Positions 1 to 6,684 of a stretch of DNA of 11,117 bases are shown here, piece by piece (position 1 is the stretch's first letter; every line of letters begins with the position of its first letter). The position numbers and the translations under genes were made by a program. The notes beneath the pieces were generated by a model. It was given only the letters and a program-made list of their open reading frames with translations, ran no database searches and was not told the origin of the DNA. The stretch is from Thiomargarita sp. (GTDB taxonomy: Bacteria; Pseudomonadota; Gammaproteobacteria; Beggiatoales; Beggiatoaceae). The stretch is taken from NCBI GenBank assembly GCA_023144675.1, contig JAGLFE010000404.1, positions 1-11,117 of the forward strand, written 5' to 3'.

Positions 1-557
1 AAAGCTTTATTAAATGGCTTATCTTTTTGCAAAGCATCCCGAATCACTTTCAACAATCTAGCTCCCAACTCCGGCACTCGTTCCTTAAACTCAATTGCCG
101 CTTTATCCCACTGCTCATACTCTGGACGCTTAAAATTAAAAAACTGATCAACCACTGCAATCAAATTTTCTGGTTTAGCTAAAGGCACATCCAACACAGT
201 CTCACCATTTTGAATTAAAATAGCATGGCTTGGTTTCTGAAACACAATATTATCTTGCGGATAGCCTTTATCATACAATTTTTCCTGAATTGCTGGCTCT
301 AATTTAACCGAATCTCTCTTCGCTTCCCAATAACCACGAGGAATTTGAGACTCATCAAACAAAGTTCCATCCAAACGGATAGCTTGTATAGTTTGTTCTT
401 GAATCAATGTCCATTTTCTCGGTTTTGCGTAAGCCTCTAAAATATGTTGAAAAGCCTGCTTAACCGTATCTTCCTGCGTTTGGTTAGCCCGCTCAAAAGC
501 TTGCAGTTCTTGATAGTAATTCTTGATTATTTTATGGTTTGGAGTTATTTTTAGCAT
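1..557 (-). CDS. Type ISP/IIG restriction-modification enzyme, N-terminal nuclease part (runs off the left edge)
   Basis: Reading leftward from an ATG at 555-557, the frame stays open for 185 codons to the window edge. The product matches the N-terminal nuclease domain of the large single-chain restriction-modification enzymes (type ISP/IIG), which go on to helicase, adenine-methyltransferase and target-recognition regions; only the first part is visible. Seen in the sequence: an N-terminal helical stretch with NYYQELQAFERA (residues 13-24), then a PD-(D/E)xK-like core with LDG (Asp63) and PRGYWEAK (Glu78 and Lys80), then VFQKPSHAILIQNGE (105-119). The conserved 'YWEAK' and 'xxQNGE' blocks are typical of this family from memory. 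Such enzymes cut unmodified invading DNA and methylate the host's. The start lies 3 bases past the vapC stop, so it may be cotranscribed with vapBC. Whether the full gene is intact cannot be seen. Confidence 0.8.
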   Translation of the reverse strand, partial: MLKITPNHKIIKNYYQELQAFERANQTQEDTVKQAFQHILEAYAKPRKWTLIQEQTIQAIRLDGTLFDESQIPRGYWEAKRDSVKLEPAIQEKLYDKGYPQDNIVFQKPSHAILIQNGETVLDVPLAKPENLIAVVDQFFNFKRPEYEQWDKAAIEFKERVPELGARLLKVIRDALQKDKPFNKA

Positions 558-560
558 AAT

Positions 561-959
561 TTATTTTTTCAATAAGATAACATGGTAATCTGTAGCTATT
601 TGTGAAGCTTTCTTTACTAATTTCTCATCAAAAGTAACAAAACTATTTTCAGAAGAAGCGAGATGTAAAGCATCTGCAAAGTCCATACCGTTTTTATACC
701 AAAGCAAAGCCATTTTTACCTGTTCAAAGTCTTCAGCAAAAATTCTAGGTAATTTCAATAAATGTTTAATCCGTTTGATAACAAGCTCTCTTGAAAAACT
801 ATAAGTAGCTTTAGAACTTAATACCCATACAGTTTCTAATAAAATAGTTTTACATACAAAACAATCATTATTTGTCAAAAATTTGGTGGCAATTGCTGTT
901 TGTATTTTATCATCTTTAACTAAATAACGTACTAACACATTTGTATCGACAACTACCAT
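561..959 (-). CDS. vapC: VapC-type PIN-domain toxin ribonuclease
   Basis: A 132-residue PIN-domain protein, the usual length for VapC toxins, which are Mg2+-dependent ribonucleases that cleave tRNA or rRNA when freed from their antitoxin. The acidic metal-binding residues are all in place: Asp5 in VVVDTNVLVRY, Glu42 in LLETVWVL, Asp93 and Asp96 in GMDFADALHLA, and Asp111 in TFDEKL. The catalytic site therefore looks intact. The start codon overlaps the last 7 bases of the upstream antitoxin gene, giving the classic coupled antitoxin-toxin order. The next gene on this strand, the restriction-modification enzyme, starts 3 bases after this stop. The RNA target cannot be predicted from sequence. 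Confidence in family is high. Confidence 0.93.
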   Translation of the reverse strand: MVVVDTNVLVRYLVKDDKIQTAIATKFLTNNDCFVCKTILLETVWVLSSKATYSFSRELVIKRIKHLLKLPRIFAEDFEQVKMALLWYKNGMDFADALHLASSENSFVTFDEKLVKKASQIATDYHVILLKK

Positions 960-1261
960 TTACGTTTACCTGCTTCATAATCTATTGCCTGTTGCATATT
1001 TTCCAAACTAAGTGGACGACCCTTATGTAATGAAGGCATATTGGGTGATTCTAATTCGCTTGCTTCTGACATATCATCATCTAAAGACAGGTCATAAACA
1101 GAAGGAATATCAGAAGATTTTACTTCACTATTTAGAGAGTTTTTCGTATGAGTTACAAATACTTGCAAAACTAATTGCAATAATTCATTATTATCTTTTA
1201 AGCCACTCAATGCTCTTGCTTGTTCAAATAGAGTGTCATTTACATTAATATTTACTTGCAT
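953..1261 (-). CDS. vapB: VapB-type antitoxin with ribbon-helix-helix-like N-terminus
   Basis: A 102-residue protein directly upstream of, and overlapping by 7 bases, the VapC toxin gene. Residues 1-37 (NINVNDTLFEQARALSG and on) look like the ribbon-helix-helix DNA-binding fold of type II antitoxins: a short strand, then two helices. The middle (about 44-75) is acidic and low in structure. The C-terminal stretch from 83 (PLSLENMQQAIDYEAGKRKW) is the likely toxin-binding tail. In this family the antitoxin neutralises the toxin by covering its active site, and the pair represses its own promoter. It is longer than the usual 70-85 residue VapB because of the acidic linker. A GGAA ribosome-binding site (plus-strand TTCC at 1269-1272) is 7 bases before the ATG. 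I see no clear palindromic operator in the 72-bp upstream gap. Confidence 0.82.
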   Translation of the reverse strand: MQVNINVNDTLFEQARALSGLKDNNELLQLVLQVFVTHTKNSLNSEVKSSDIPSVYDLSLDDDMSEASELESPNMPSLHKGRPLSLENMQQAIDYEAGKRKW

Positions 1262-1275
1262 TTTTTATTTCCAAA

Positions 1276-1328
1276 AGATGTTGAAAAGCCTGCTTAAACT
1301 TGCAGTTCTTGATAATTATTCCTGATAA
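1276..1328 (-). pseudogene. Decayed fragment of the restriction-modification gene 5' end
   Basis: This stretch is a second, broken copy of codons about 11-38 of the restriction-modification gene at 1-557. The plus-strand 20-mer ATGTTGAAAAGCCTGCTTAA occurs exactly at 444-463 and again at 1278-1297. The 16-mer CTTGCAGTTCTTGATA occurs at 500-515 and again at 1299-1314. The 36 bases between these blocks in the intact gene (464-499) are reduced to a single base here, which breaks the frame. Past the second block the similarity continues more weakly (516-528 against 1315-1326). On the coding strand it reads IRNNYQELQ, against IKNYYQELQ in the intact gene, and then hits a stop. It is a non-functional relic between copA and vapB, and it marks a past duplication or insertion. 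Confidence 0.85.
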
Positions 1329-1333
1329 AATTC

Positions 1334-3559
1334 CTATTTTTTCAAACGCAAACTGTTCATAACCACAGATATACTACTAAATGCCATCGCCCCAGCAGCT
1401 AAAGCTGGATGCAACGCCCGTAACATCATAGGTAAGTCTTTAAACGGATATAATACGCCCATTGCAATTGGAATCAGTAAAATATTATAACCAAACGCCC
1501 AAATTAAGTTCTGTTTAATAATTCGCATAGTTTTTTTACTTAACTGAATCGTTTGTAAAACCGCTGACAAATCGCCCCGCATCAAAGTAATATCCGCTGT
1601 TTCCATCGCAATATCAGTTCCAGTTCCCATGGCAATTCCCACATCAGCTTGCGCTAAAGCAGGCGCATCATTAATCCCATCGCCAACCATTGCAACTAAA
1701 CCAACTTGTTCAGCCTGTAATTGCTTAATTTTATTAGCCTTTTCAGCAGGCAAAATATCGGCAAATACTTGATTAATTCCCACTTGTTTAGCAATGCTGA
1801 TTGCAGTCGCCTTATTATCTCCCGTCAGCATGATAATATTTAATCCCAATTGTTGCATTTCAGTAATCGCTGATTTGGCTTCAGGTTTAACCGTATCAGC
1901 AATGGCTATTAAGCCAATTATTTGCTGCTCAATAGCCACTAAAATAACCGTTTTAGCTTCATTTTGCAAAGCACTAATTTTCTGCTGTAAATCAACATTT
2001 ATATCAATTTTTCGCTCGTTAAAAAAATTAACATTGCCTAAAATAATTGATTTACGCCCTAATTTTGCCGAAATTCCTTGTCCAGCAACATTTTTAAATA
2101 GTTCTGGTTCCTCCAAAGTTAAATTATGTTTAGTTGCAGAGTTTACAATCGCTTTAGCAATCGGATGTTCACTCGCTTGCTCCACTGAAGCCGTTACACG
2201 CAATAATTCTAACCAGTCATAATTTGATTGTGGAATTATATTCGTTACGGTTAATTTTCCCGTGGTAATAGTGCCAGTTTTATCCAAAACAATAGTTTTT
2301 AACTGGTGCGCTTGTTCCAAAGCTTCGCTATTTCTAAATAAAATCCCCAGTTCCGCCGCCCGTCCAGTTCCCACAATAATTGCAGTCGGAGTGGCTAATC
2401 CCAAAGCACAAGGACAGGCAATCACTAAAACGGCAACCATTCTCATCATTGCGGTGGTTAAATCACCATCCACGGCAAATAACCAAATTAATAAAGTAAT
2501 AAACGCAATAATAATAATAGTCGGCACAAAAATACTGGCAATTTGATCTGCTAAACGTTGAATCGATGCTTTACTGCCCTGCGCTTGTTGCACTAGACGG
2601 ATAATTTGCGCTAAAGTAGTATCAGAACCGATTTTAGTAGCTGTTATTTTCAGAAACCCTTCTTGATTCAAAGTAGCACTAAAAACCTTATCACCGCTTT
2701 GTTTATTAACTGGCATACTTTCACCCGTCAACATACTTTCATCAATAGTTGATTGCCCTTTAATAATTTGACCATCCACTGGTATTTTTTCACCAGGGCG
2801 AATAACCACAACATCTCCCACTATAACGGATTCAATCGCAATTTGTTGTTCAACATCATCCCGTATTACGCTTGCCGTTTTAGCTTGCAAGCCAATCAAT
2901 TTTTTAATAGCACTACTGGCACGGCTTTTAGCTTTAACTTCCAATAATTTGCCGAGTTTAATTAAAGTAATAATCATCGCCGCAGTTTCAAAATAAACGT
3001 GTTCCCCTAAATTTGAATGCAACATTACGGCAATACTATAAAAAAACGCCACTGATGAACCCATCGCAATTAAAACATCCATATTTGCTGCGCCATTTTT
3101 CAGGGATTTCCACGAATTTACATAATAACTCCAGCCGACGTAAAATTGCACTGGGGTCGCCAACAACAGCATCAACCAATTTACCCAACTGGCATTCGCC
3201 CATATTCCCAACAAATTAAAATCCCGCCCCATACTTAGTAAAAATAGAGGAATGGTAAATATTAACCCAATTAAAAATTGCCACATTTGCTTTTTTACTG
3301 CGGCTAAACGAATTTTTTGTTCAACATCTGCTTGCGTATCATCGATAGGAATAGTATCGAAACCAGCTTTTTTTATTGCAATTCTGATTTGTTCAGGCGT
3401 AATTTGTTGCGGAAGATATTCAATAATAGCTTTTTCAGTAGCAAAATTGATTTGCGCATAAATAATTCCAGTGGTCTTTTTAACTAAAACTCGTTGAAGG
3501 GTATGCACACAATTAGCGCAAGTCATACCAATAATGCTTAAAGTGATTTTTTCAGTCAT
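1334..3559 (-). CDS. copA: Copper-exporting P1B-type ATPase CopA
   Basis: A 741-residue inner-membrane pump that uses ATP to drive Cu(I) out of the cytoplasm, giving copper tolerance and supplying copper for cuproenzymes. Domains in order: one heavy-metal-binding domain with GMTCANC (Cys14, Cys17); membrane helices from about 93; actuator-domain TGES (278-281); membrane CPC metal site (382-384); phosphorylated Asp426 in DKTGT; nucleotide-site HP (465-466); hinge GDGINDAP (626-633); last helices with YN (691-692) and MAFSS (725-729), the last two being Cu(I)-type marks. Length and motifs are complete, so it looks active. It follows lpxH by 36 bases on the same strand and may be read from the lpxH transcript. 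An AGGAG (plus-strand 3575-3579) lies 15 bases before the ATG, a rather long spacing. No CueR-type regulator or copper chaperone is seen nearby. Confidence 0.95.
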   Translation of the reverse strand: MTEKITLSIIGMTCANCVHTLQRVLVKKTTGIIYAQINFATEKAIIEYLPQQITPEQIRIAIKKAGFDTIPIDDTQADVEQKIRLAAVKKQMWQFLIGLIFTIPLFLLSMGRDFNLLGIWANASWVNWLMLLLATPVQFYVGWSYYVNSWKSLKNGAANMDVLIAMGSSVAFFYSIAVMLHSNLGEHVYFETAAMIITLIKLGKLLEVKAKSRASSAIKKLIGLQAKTASVIRDDVEQQIAIESVIVGDVVVIRPGEKIPVDGQIIKGQSTIDESMLTGESMPVNKQSGDKVFSATLNQEGFLKITATKIGSDTTLAQIIRLVQQAQGSKASIQRLADQIASIFVPTIIIIAFITLLIWLFAVDGDLTTAMMRMVAVLVIACPCALGLATPTAIIVGTGRAAELGILFRNSEALEQAHQLKTIVLDKTGTITTGKLTVTNIIPQSNYDWLELLRVTASVEQASEHPIAKAIVNSATKHNLTLEEPELFKNVAGQGISAKLGRKSIILGNVNFFNERKIDINVDLQQKISALQNEAKTVILVAIEQQIIGLIAIADTVKPEAKSAITEMQQLGLNIIMLTGDNKATAISIAKQVGINQVFADILPAEKANKIKQLQAEQVGLVAMVGDGINDAPALAQADVGIAMGTGTDIAMETADITLMRGDLSAVLQTIQLSKKTMRIIKQNLIWAFGYNILLIPIAMGVLYPFKDLPMMLRALHPALAAGAMAFSSISVVMNSLRLKK

Positions 3560-3595
3560 GATGGGAAAATTTTTCTCCTAAATTCTTAGTTGCAT

Positions 3596-4312
3596 TTAAT
3601 ATAACTTAATTAACTGATTTCCATTACTGCTAAAAATAATAGCTTGATTATCTTGCCAATCTCCAACCACGATGCGATGAGCAATTTTATTATCAACGGT
3701 AATTTTATGAATATTAGGGCGATGCGTATGTCCATGAATTAATTGCCTAACTTGGTATTGTTTTAATATGGAAATAACGGCATCTTGGGATACATCCATA
3801 ATAGATTCATCGGTATTTTTAGTTTTTATTTTACTTTGCATACGAGCTTGAGTGGCTAATTTACGCCGTTCAGATAATGGCTGTTGTAAAAAATATTGTT
3901 GCCATTGAGGATTACGTACTTGGCGACGAAAGGCTTGATATTCTAAATCTAAAGTGCAAAGTGTATCTCCGTGCATCAATAAAGTCGGCACATTATGTAA
4001 ATTAATAATATACGGTTCAGTTATTAATTGGCAACCCGTAATTCTTAAAAAATCTTGAGCTATTAAAAAATCACGATTGCCATGAATGATAAAAACTGGT
4101 ACATTATTAGTTAATTCTTTTAAGGCGGTTAATATCGGTTGGTAAGCAGGTTCATCGTCATCATCACCGAGCCAAACTTCAAATAAATCACCTAATATAT
4201 ATAAACATTCTGCTTGTTTTGCTTGTTTTGATAAAAAATTCAAACAACGTTCGATGATAATAGGTTGTTTCGGATCAAGATGTAAATCGGCAATAAATAG
4301 AGTTTCTAACAT
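3596..4312 (-). CDS. lpxH: UDP-2,3-diacylglucosamine diphosphatase LpxH
   Basis: A 238-residue calcineurin-like metallophosphoesterase that hydrolyses UDP-2,3-diacylglucosamine to lipid X and UMP in lipid A synthesis, at the inner face of the cytoplasmic membrane. The metal-site motifs are complete: ADLHLD (Asp9, His11), GDLFEVWLGDD (Asp42), HGNRDFL (Asn79), MHGD (His114) and HGHTHRP (His193, His195). The open frame extends upstream to an ATG at 4403-4405, but I chose the ATG at 4310-4312. The resulting length matches the family, LpxH proteins begin directly with the first strand leading to ADLHLD, and a minus-strand TATAAT at 4391-4396 would fall inside the longer form. There is no good ribosome-binding site before either start. 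It reads divergently from the nitrate transporter and precedes copA. Confidence 0.95.
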   Translation of the reverse strand: MLETLFIADLHLDPKQPIIIERCLNFLSKQAKQAECLYILGDLFEVWLGDDDDEPAYQPILTALKELTNNVPVFIIHGNRDFLIAQDFLRITGCQLITEPYIINLHNVPTLLMHGDTLCTLDLEYQAFRRQVRNPQWQQYFLQQPLSERRKLATQARMQSKIKTKNTDESIMDVSQDAVISILKQYQVRQLIHGHTHRPNIHKITVDNKIAHRIVVGDWQDNQAIIFSSNGNQLIKLY

Positions 4313-4390
4313 GGAATATTTTTGAAAGTTTTTGAGATTGATTAAATCAGTGAGCAATACTGATACAAAATAACTAAATTGTACTATGAA

Positions 4391-4396
4391 ATTATA
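4391..4396 (-). promoter_or_regulatory. Candidate -10 element for lpxH (and possibly copA)
   Basis: The minus strand reads TATAAT here, a perfect -10 hexamer. A start of transcription near 4384 would give a leader of roughly 70 bases before the chosen lpxH ATG. I see no good -35 at 17 bases. TATAAT arises often by chance in sequence this AT-rich, so support is moderate. Confidence 0.4.
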
Positions 4397-4560
4397 ATTG
4401 CACAAATACTAATAAGATATTTAAACAAAATTTTTCTATTGGGATTAAATTAAAGATAAAGATAAAAAATCATTCTTATATTTGAAATAAAAAATATTTA
4501 AATTATTATTATTAAATAATATCAATTATTTAGTTTAAAATATAAACACTTTCCAATGAA

Positions 4561-4574
4561 TTGATGTAGATTAA
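4561..4574 (+). promoter_or_regulatory. FNR/Anr-type binding site upstream of the nitrate transporter
   Basis: TTGATGTAGATTAA matches the FNR/Anr consensus TTGAT-N4-ATCAA at 9 of 10 defined positions. The centre at 4567.5 is about 38 bases before the transcription start implied by the TATAAT at 4594-4599, close to the -41.5 spacing of FNR-activated promoters. FNR and Anr sense loss of oxygen and activate nitrate-respiration genes including narK in other proteobacteria. The role here is inferred. Confidence 0.5.
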
Positions 4575-4593
4575 GTTTGACTTTTATCACTTA

Positions 4594-4599
4594 TATAAT
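4594..4599 (+). promoter_or_regulatory. Candidate -10 element for narK
   Basis: A perfect TATAAT follows the FNR-like box, pointing to transcription starting near 4606. An alternative reading uses TTGACT (4577-4582) as -35 with TACTAT (4601-4606) as -10 at 18-base spacing, which also leaves the FNR-like box just upstream. Which one is used cannot be decided from sequence. Confidence 0.42.
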
Positions 4600-4848
4600 G
4601 TACTATATGAAAAATTATTTTTATTTTTAAATATGCTAAAGTTTGAATATTTTAAATATGTAAACTATTGATTTAAAATAATTTTTACAAACAATTATTA
4701 TTTTATAATATCCATAAATTTTTTATTTGAAATTTAACAACTTTAGTAAAACTCACAATTTTACTTTTTTAACTATATATTTATAGTCTAAAAGAAAAAT
4801 CATTGATATTCAATTCCATAATATTTTAGCGACATAGGAGTTATTTTA

Positions 4849-6333
4849 ATGGAAGAACGCATTAATCTATTTAACTTAAAATCCGATCGAATTCGGACTT
4901 TACATTTTACTTGGTTTGCCTTTTTTATCAGTTTTTATATTTGGTTTAATATGGCGCCGTTGATGGCTTCCATCCGAGATGCGATGGATTTAAATATGCA
5001 ACAAGTTAAAGTTCTGATGATTCTTAATGTTGCTTTAACTATTCCGTCTCGAATTGCAGTTGGTATGTTAGTGGATAAATTTGGTCCACGCATTATGTAC
5101 ACATGCTTGTTATTTATTTCCGGTATATTATGTATTATTTTTGCTTTCCAAGATACCTTTGAAAGATTAGCTATGATGCGTTTCCTACTTGCTTTTGTTG
5201 GAGCTGGTTTCGTGATTGGTATTCGTATGATTGGCGAATGGTTTCCACATAAACAAGTTGGTCTAGCTGAAGGTATTTATGGTGGTTGGGGTAACTTTGG
5301 TTCTGCTGGTGCGGCTTTAACTATACCAACTGTAGCAGTTTTAATTGCTAGTGCTGGTGGTGGAGAAGAAAGCTGGCGTTATGCTATTATGCTTAGTGGT
5401 TGTGTAGCTATTGTTTACTCCTTTATTTACTATATTAATGTTAGAGATACACCTAAAGGTTCTACCTACTTTAAACCAAATAAAACTGGTGCGATGGAAG
5501 TAACAACCCCTAGTGATTTTTACCTATATTTAGTAATGAACATTCCTTTATATCTAGCTTTAGCTGTATTAACTTGGAAATTATCGCCTTTGAATTTAGG
5601 GTTATTAACGGAATTTTGGACAAGTACTATTTATAGCATTTTAGTGGCTATTTATATATTCCAAACTTACCATGTTTATCGAGTTAATAAAGACATTTTT
5701 AGCAACCCAGTTCCTGAAATTCACCGTTATAAGTTTAAACAAGTTGCAGTATTAAATTTAGCCTATTTCTGTACCTTTGGTTCTGAATTAGCTGTAGTTT
5801 CTATGTTACCTTTATTCTACCTAGACACCTTTGATGGAATGACACAAGTTGCAGCTGGATTAATTGCAGCTAGTTATGCCTTTGTAAACTTGGTAGCTCG
5901 TCCTGGTGGCGGATTCTTCAGTGATACTTTCGGACGTAAAAAAGCTTTAATTATTTTAATTGGTGGTTTATCATTGGGCTATTTCTTAATGAGCTTAATT
6001 GATTCCGGATGGCCAGTATTACTTGCAGTTGTTGTTACTATGTTCTGTTCATTCTTTGTGATGGCAGGTGAAGGCGCAGTGTTCTCAGTTGTACCTTTAA
6101 TCAAACGCCGCATGACTGGTCAAATTGCTGGAATGACTGGTGCTTTTGGTAACGTAGGTGCTGTTATTTACTTAACCACTTTATCTTTTGTTGATAACGA
6201 AACATTTTTCTTAGTAATTGGTGCTTCCGCCTTAGTTATTATGGTATTGGTAGCTATATTCTTGGATGAACCAAAAGGTCAAATGGCAGAAGTTTTACCT
6301 GATGGTACGGTTCAAATGATTGATGTTGGATAA
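4849..6333 (+). CDS. narK: NarK-type nitrate/nitrite transporter (MFS, NNP family)
   Basis: A 494-residue multi-helix inner-membrane protein of the nitrate/nitrite porter family. It opens with a family-typical first helix (TWFAFFISFYIWFNMAPL, 21-38). Both glycine-rich NNP signatures are present: GIYGGWGNFGSAGAA (142-156) and GMTGAFGNVGAV (428-439). The two substrate-binding arginines of the family appear to be Arg68 (TIPSRIAVG) and Arg351 (VARPGGGFFSD). MFS loop motifs VDKFGPR and SDTFGRKK are visible. It should import nitrate, either by proton symport or by exchange with nitrite; sequence alone does not separate these, and NasA is an equally fair name. An AGGAG (4836-4840) sits 8 bases before the ATG. 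The FNR-like box upstream suggests induction under low oxygen. No nitrate reductase gene lies in the window. Confidence 0.92.
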   Translation: MEERINLFNLKSDRIRTLHFTWFAFFISFYIWFNMAPLMASIRDAMDLNMQQVKVLMILNVALTIPSRIAVGMLVDKFGPRIMYTCLLFISGILCIIFAFQDTFERLAMMRFLLAFVGAGFVIGIRMIGEWFPHKQVGLAEGIYGGWGNFGSAGAALTIPTVAVLIASAGGGEESWRYAIMLSGCVAIVYSFIYYINVRDTPKGSTYFKPNKTGAMEVTTPSDFYLYLVMNIPLYLALAVLTWKLSPLNLGLLTEFWTSTIYSILVAIYIFQTYHVYRVNKDIFSNPVPEIHRYKFKQVAVLNLAYFCTFGSELAVVSMLPLFYLDTFDGMTQVAAGLIAASYAFVNLVARPGGGFFSDTFGRKKALIILIGGLSLGYFLMSLIDSGWPVLLAVVVTMFCSFFVMAGEGAVFSVVPLIKRRMTGQIAGMTGAFGNVGAVIYLTTLSFVDNETFFLVIGASALVIMVLVAIFLDEPKGQMAEVLPDGTVQMIDVG

Positions 6334-6351
6334 ATTGTTGTAAAATTAAAT

Positions 6352-6380
6352 GGGAAATCTTAGTAAAATTAAGGTTTCTC
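6352..6380 (+). terminator. Hairpin after narK, possible weak terminator
   Basis: An 11-bp stem pairs GGGAAATCTTA (6352-6362) with TAAGGTTTCTC (6370-6380) around the 7-base loop GTAAAAT, with two G-U pairs. It starts 18 bases after the narK stop. The bases that follow (ATTCGTAGTTTTG) give only a poor T-run, so it may stabilise the 3' end rather than terminate strongly. Confidence 0.45.
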
Positions 6381-6440
6381 ATTCGTAGTTTTGATTTATT
6401 ACGAAATAATTAATTCCCTCCCTAATTATGTCAGGTAAAA

Positions 6441-6480
6441 AATGTAGGATGCTGCTGAGAAACGAAGCACATCAATCATG
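6441..6480. repeat. Degenerate palindromic intergenic repeat (REP-like)
   Basis: GATG-C-TGCT (6448-6456) pairs with AGCACATC (6466-6473) with one bulged base, around the loop GAGAAACGA. The flanks GTAG before and AATCATG after, together with GAAACGAAGCAC, resemble the short GTAGG-GTGC-GAAGCGCA-CAATC type palindromes scattered in many proteobacterial and cyanobacterial genomes, as I recall them. This copy looks worn, and no second copy is present in the window. Confidence 0.4.
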
Positions 6481-6580
6481 TTAAAGCTTTCAACTTCAAT
6501 ATTTTAATTCTTAATTCATATTTTGAATTCCAATCACACATTTGATTTTTAAAAAAATTTTTCAACCCCTAATTCGCATA

Positions 6581-6586
6581 TATAAT
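6581..6586 (+). promoter_or_regulatory. Candidate -10 element for the HEPN module
   Basis: TATAAT lies 98 bases before the HEPN start codon. The best -35-like sequences (TTTCAA at 6560-6565, TTCAAC at 6561-6566) are spaced only 15 and 14 bases, so the -35 is poor. Transcription from here (about 6593) would run through the palindrome at 6629-6653. Confidence 0.35.
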
Positions 6587-6628
6587 AAGTGGCTAAAGAA
6601 TTAACAAATAATAAATTTTAGCTCAGGA

Positions 6629-6653
6629 TTATCAGATTTTGAAAACCTGATAA
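6629..6653. promoter_or_regulatory. 25-bp near-perfect palindrome, candidate operator of the HEPN module
   Basis: The outer arms TTATCAG (6629-6635) and CTGATAA (6647-6653) are perfect complements. Inside them TTTT (6637-6640) and AAAA (6642-6645) pair around a central G at 6641, leaving only one mismatched pair (6636/6646). An alternative pair of arms, GATTATC (6627-6633) and GATAATC (6654-6660), overlaps the same site. It lies 31 bases before the HEPN start codon and downstream of the candidate promoter. That position and symmetry fit an autorepressor operator of a toxin-antitoxin-like module; in RNA it could instead form a leader hairpin. Confidence 0.55.
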
Positions 6654-6684
6654 GATAATCATATTAGTTACAAAAGGAACATAA

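Larger units (their letters stand above)
4313..4848. other. Divergent AT-rich spacer between lpxH and narK
   Basis: These 536 bases hold no credible gene: all frames are short and very rich in A and T. It contains the regulatory starts of both arms: the minus-strand TATAAT at 4391-4396 for lpxH, and the FNR-like box (4561-4574) with downstream TATAAT (4594-4599) for the nitrate transporter. A second plus-strand TATAAT lies at 4704-4709, with TTTACA only 14 bases upstream. If the FNR-linked start is used, the narK leader is about 240 bases, unusually long. I found no convincing hairpin or riboswitch in it. Confidence 0.7.
6334..6684. other. 351-bp spacer between narK and the HEPN module
   Basis: No gene is visible. 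In order it holds a hairpin just after narK (6352-6380), a small degenerate palindromic repeat (6441-6480), an AT-rich stretch with a -10 hexamer at 6581-6586, and a 25-bp near-perfect palindrome (6629-6653) before the HEPN gene. It therefore separates the narK transcript from the next module and supplies that module's control region. Confidence 0.65.

Noticed and set aside
1012..1248. Plus-strand open frame opposite vapB
   Set aside because: It is the antisense shadow of the antitoxin gene, has no recognisable domain, and lacks a ribosome-binding site.
1794..2546. Plus-strand open frames of 142 and 94 codons opposite copA
   Set aside because: They are reverse-strand shadows of the highly conserved ATPase; their residues mirror the pump's motifs and have no independent support.
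4313..4405. 31-residue N-terminal extension of lpxH
   Set aside because: It exceeds the family length, has no ribosome-binding site at the far ATG, and a likely -10 element at 4391-4396 lies within it.
4704..4709. Second TATAAT upstream of narK
   Set aside because: The nearest -35-like TTTACA is only 14 bases away and such hexamers are common by chance in this AT-rich spacer. It is mentioned only as an alternative.
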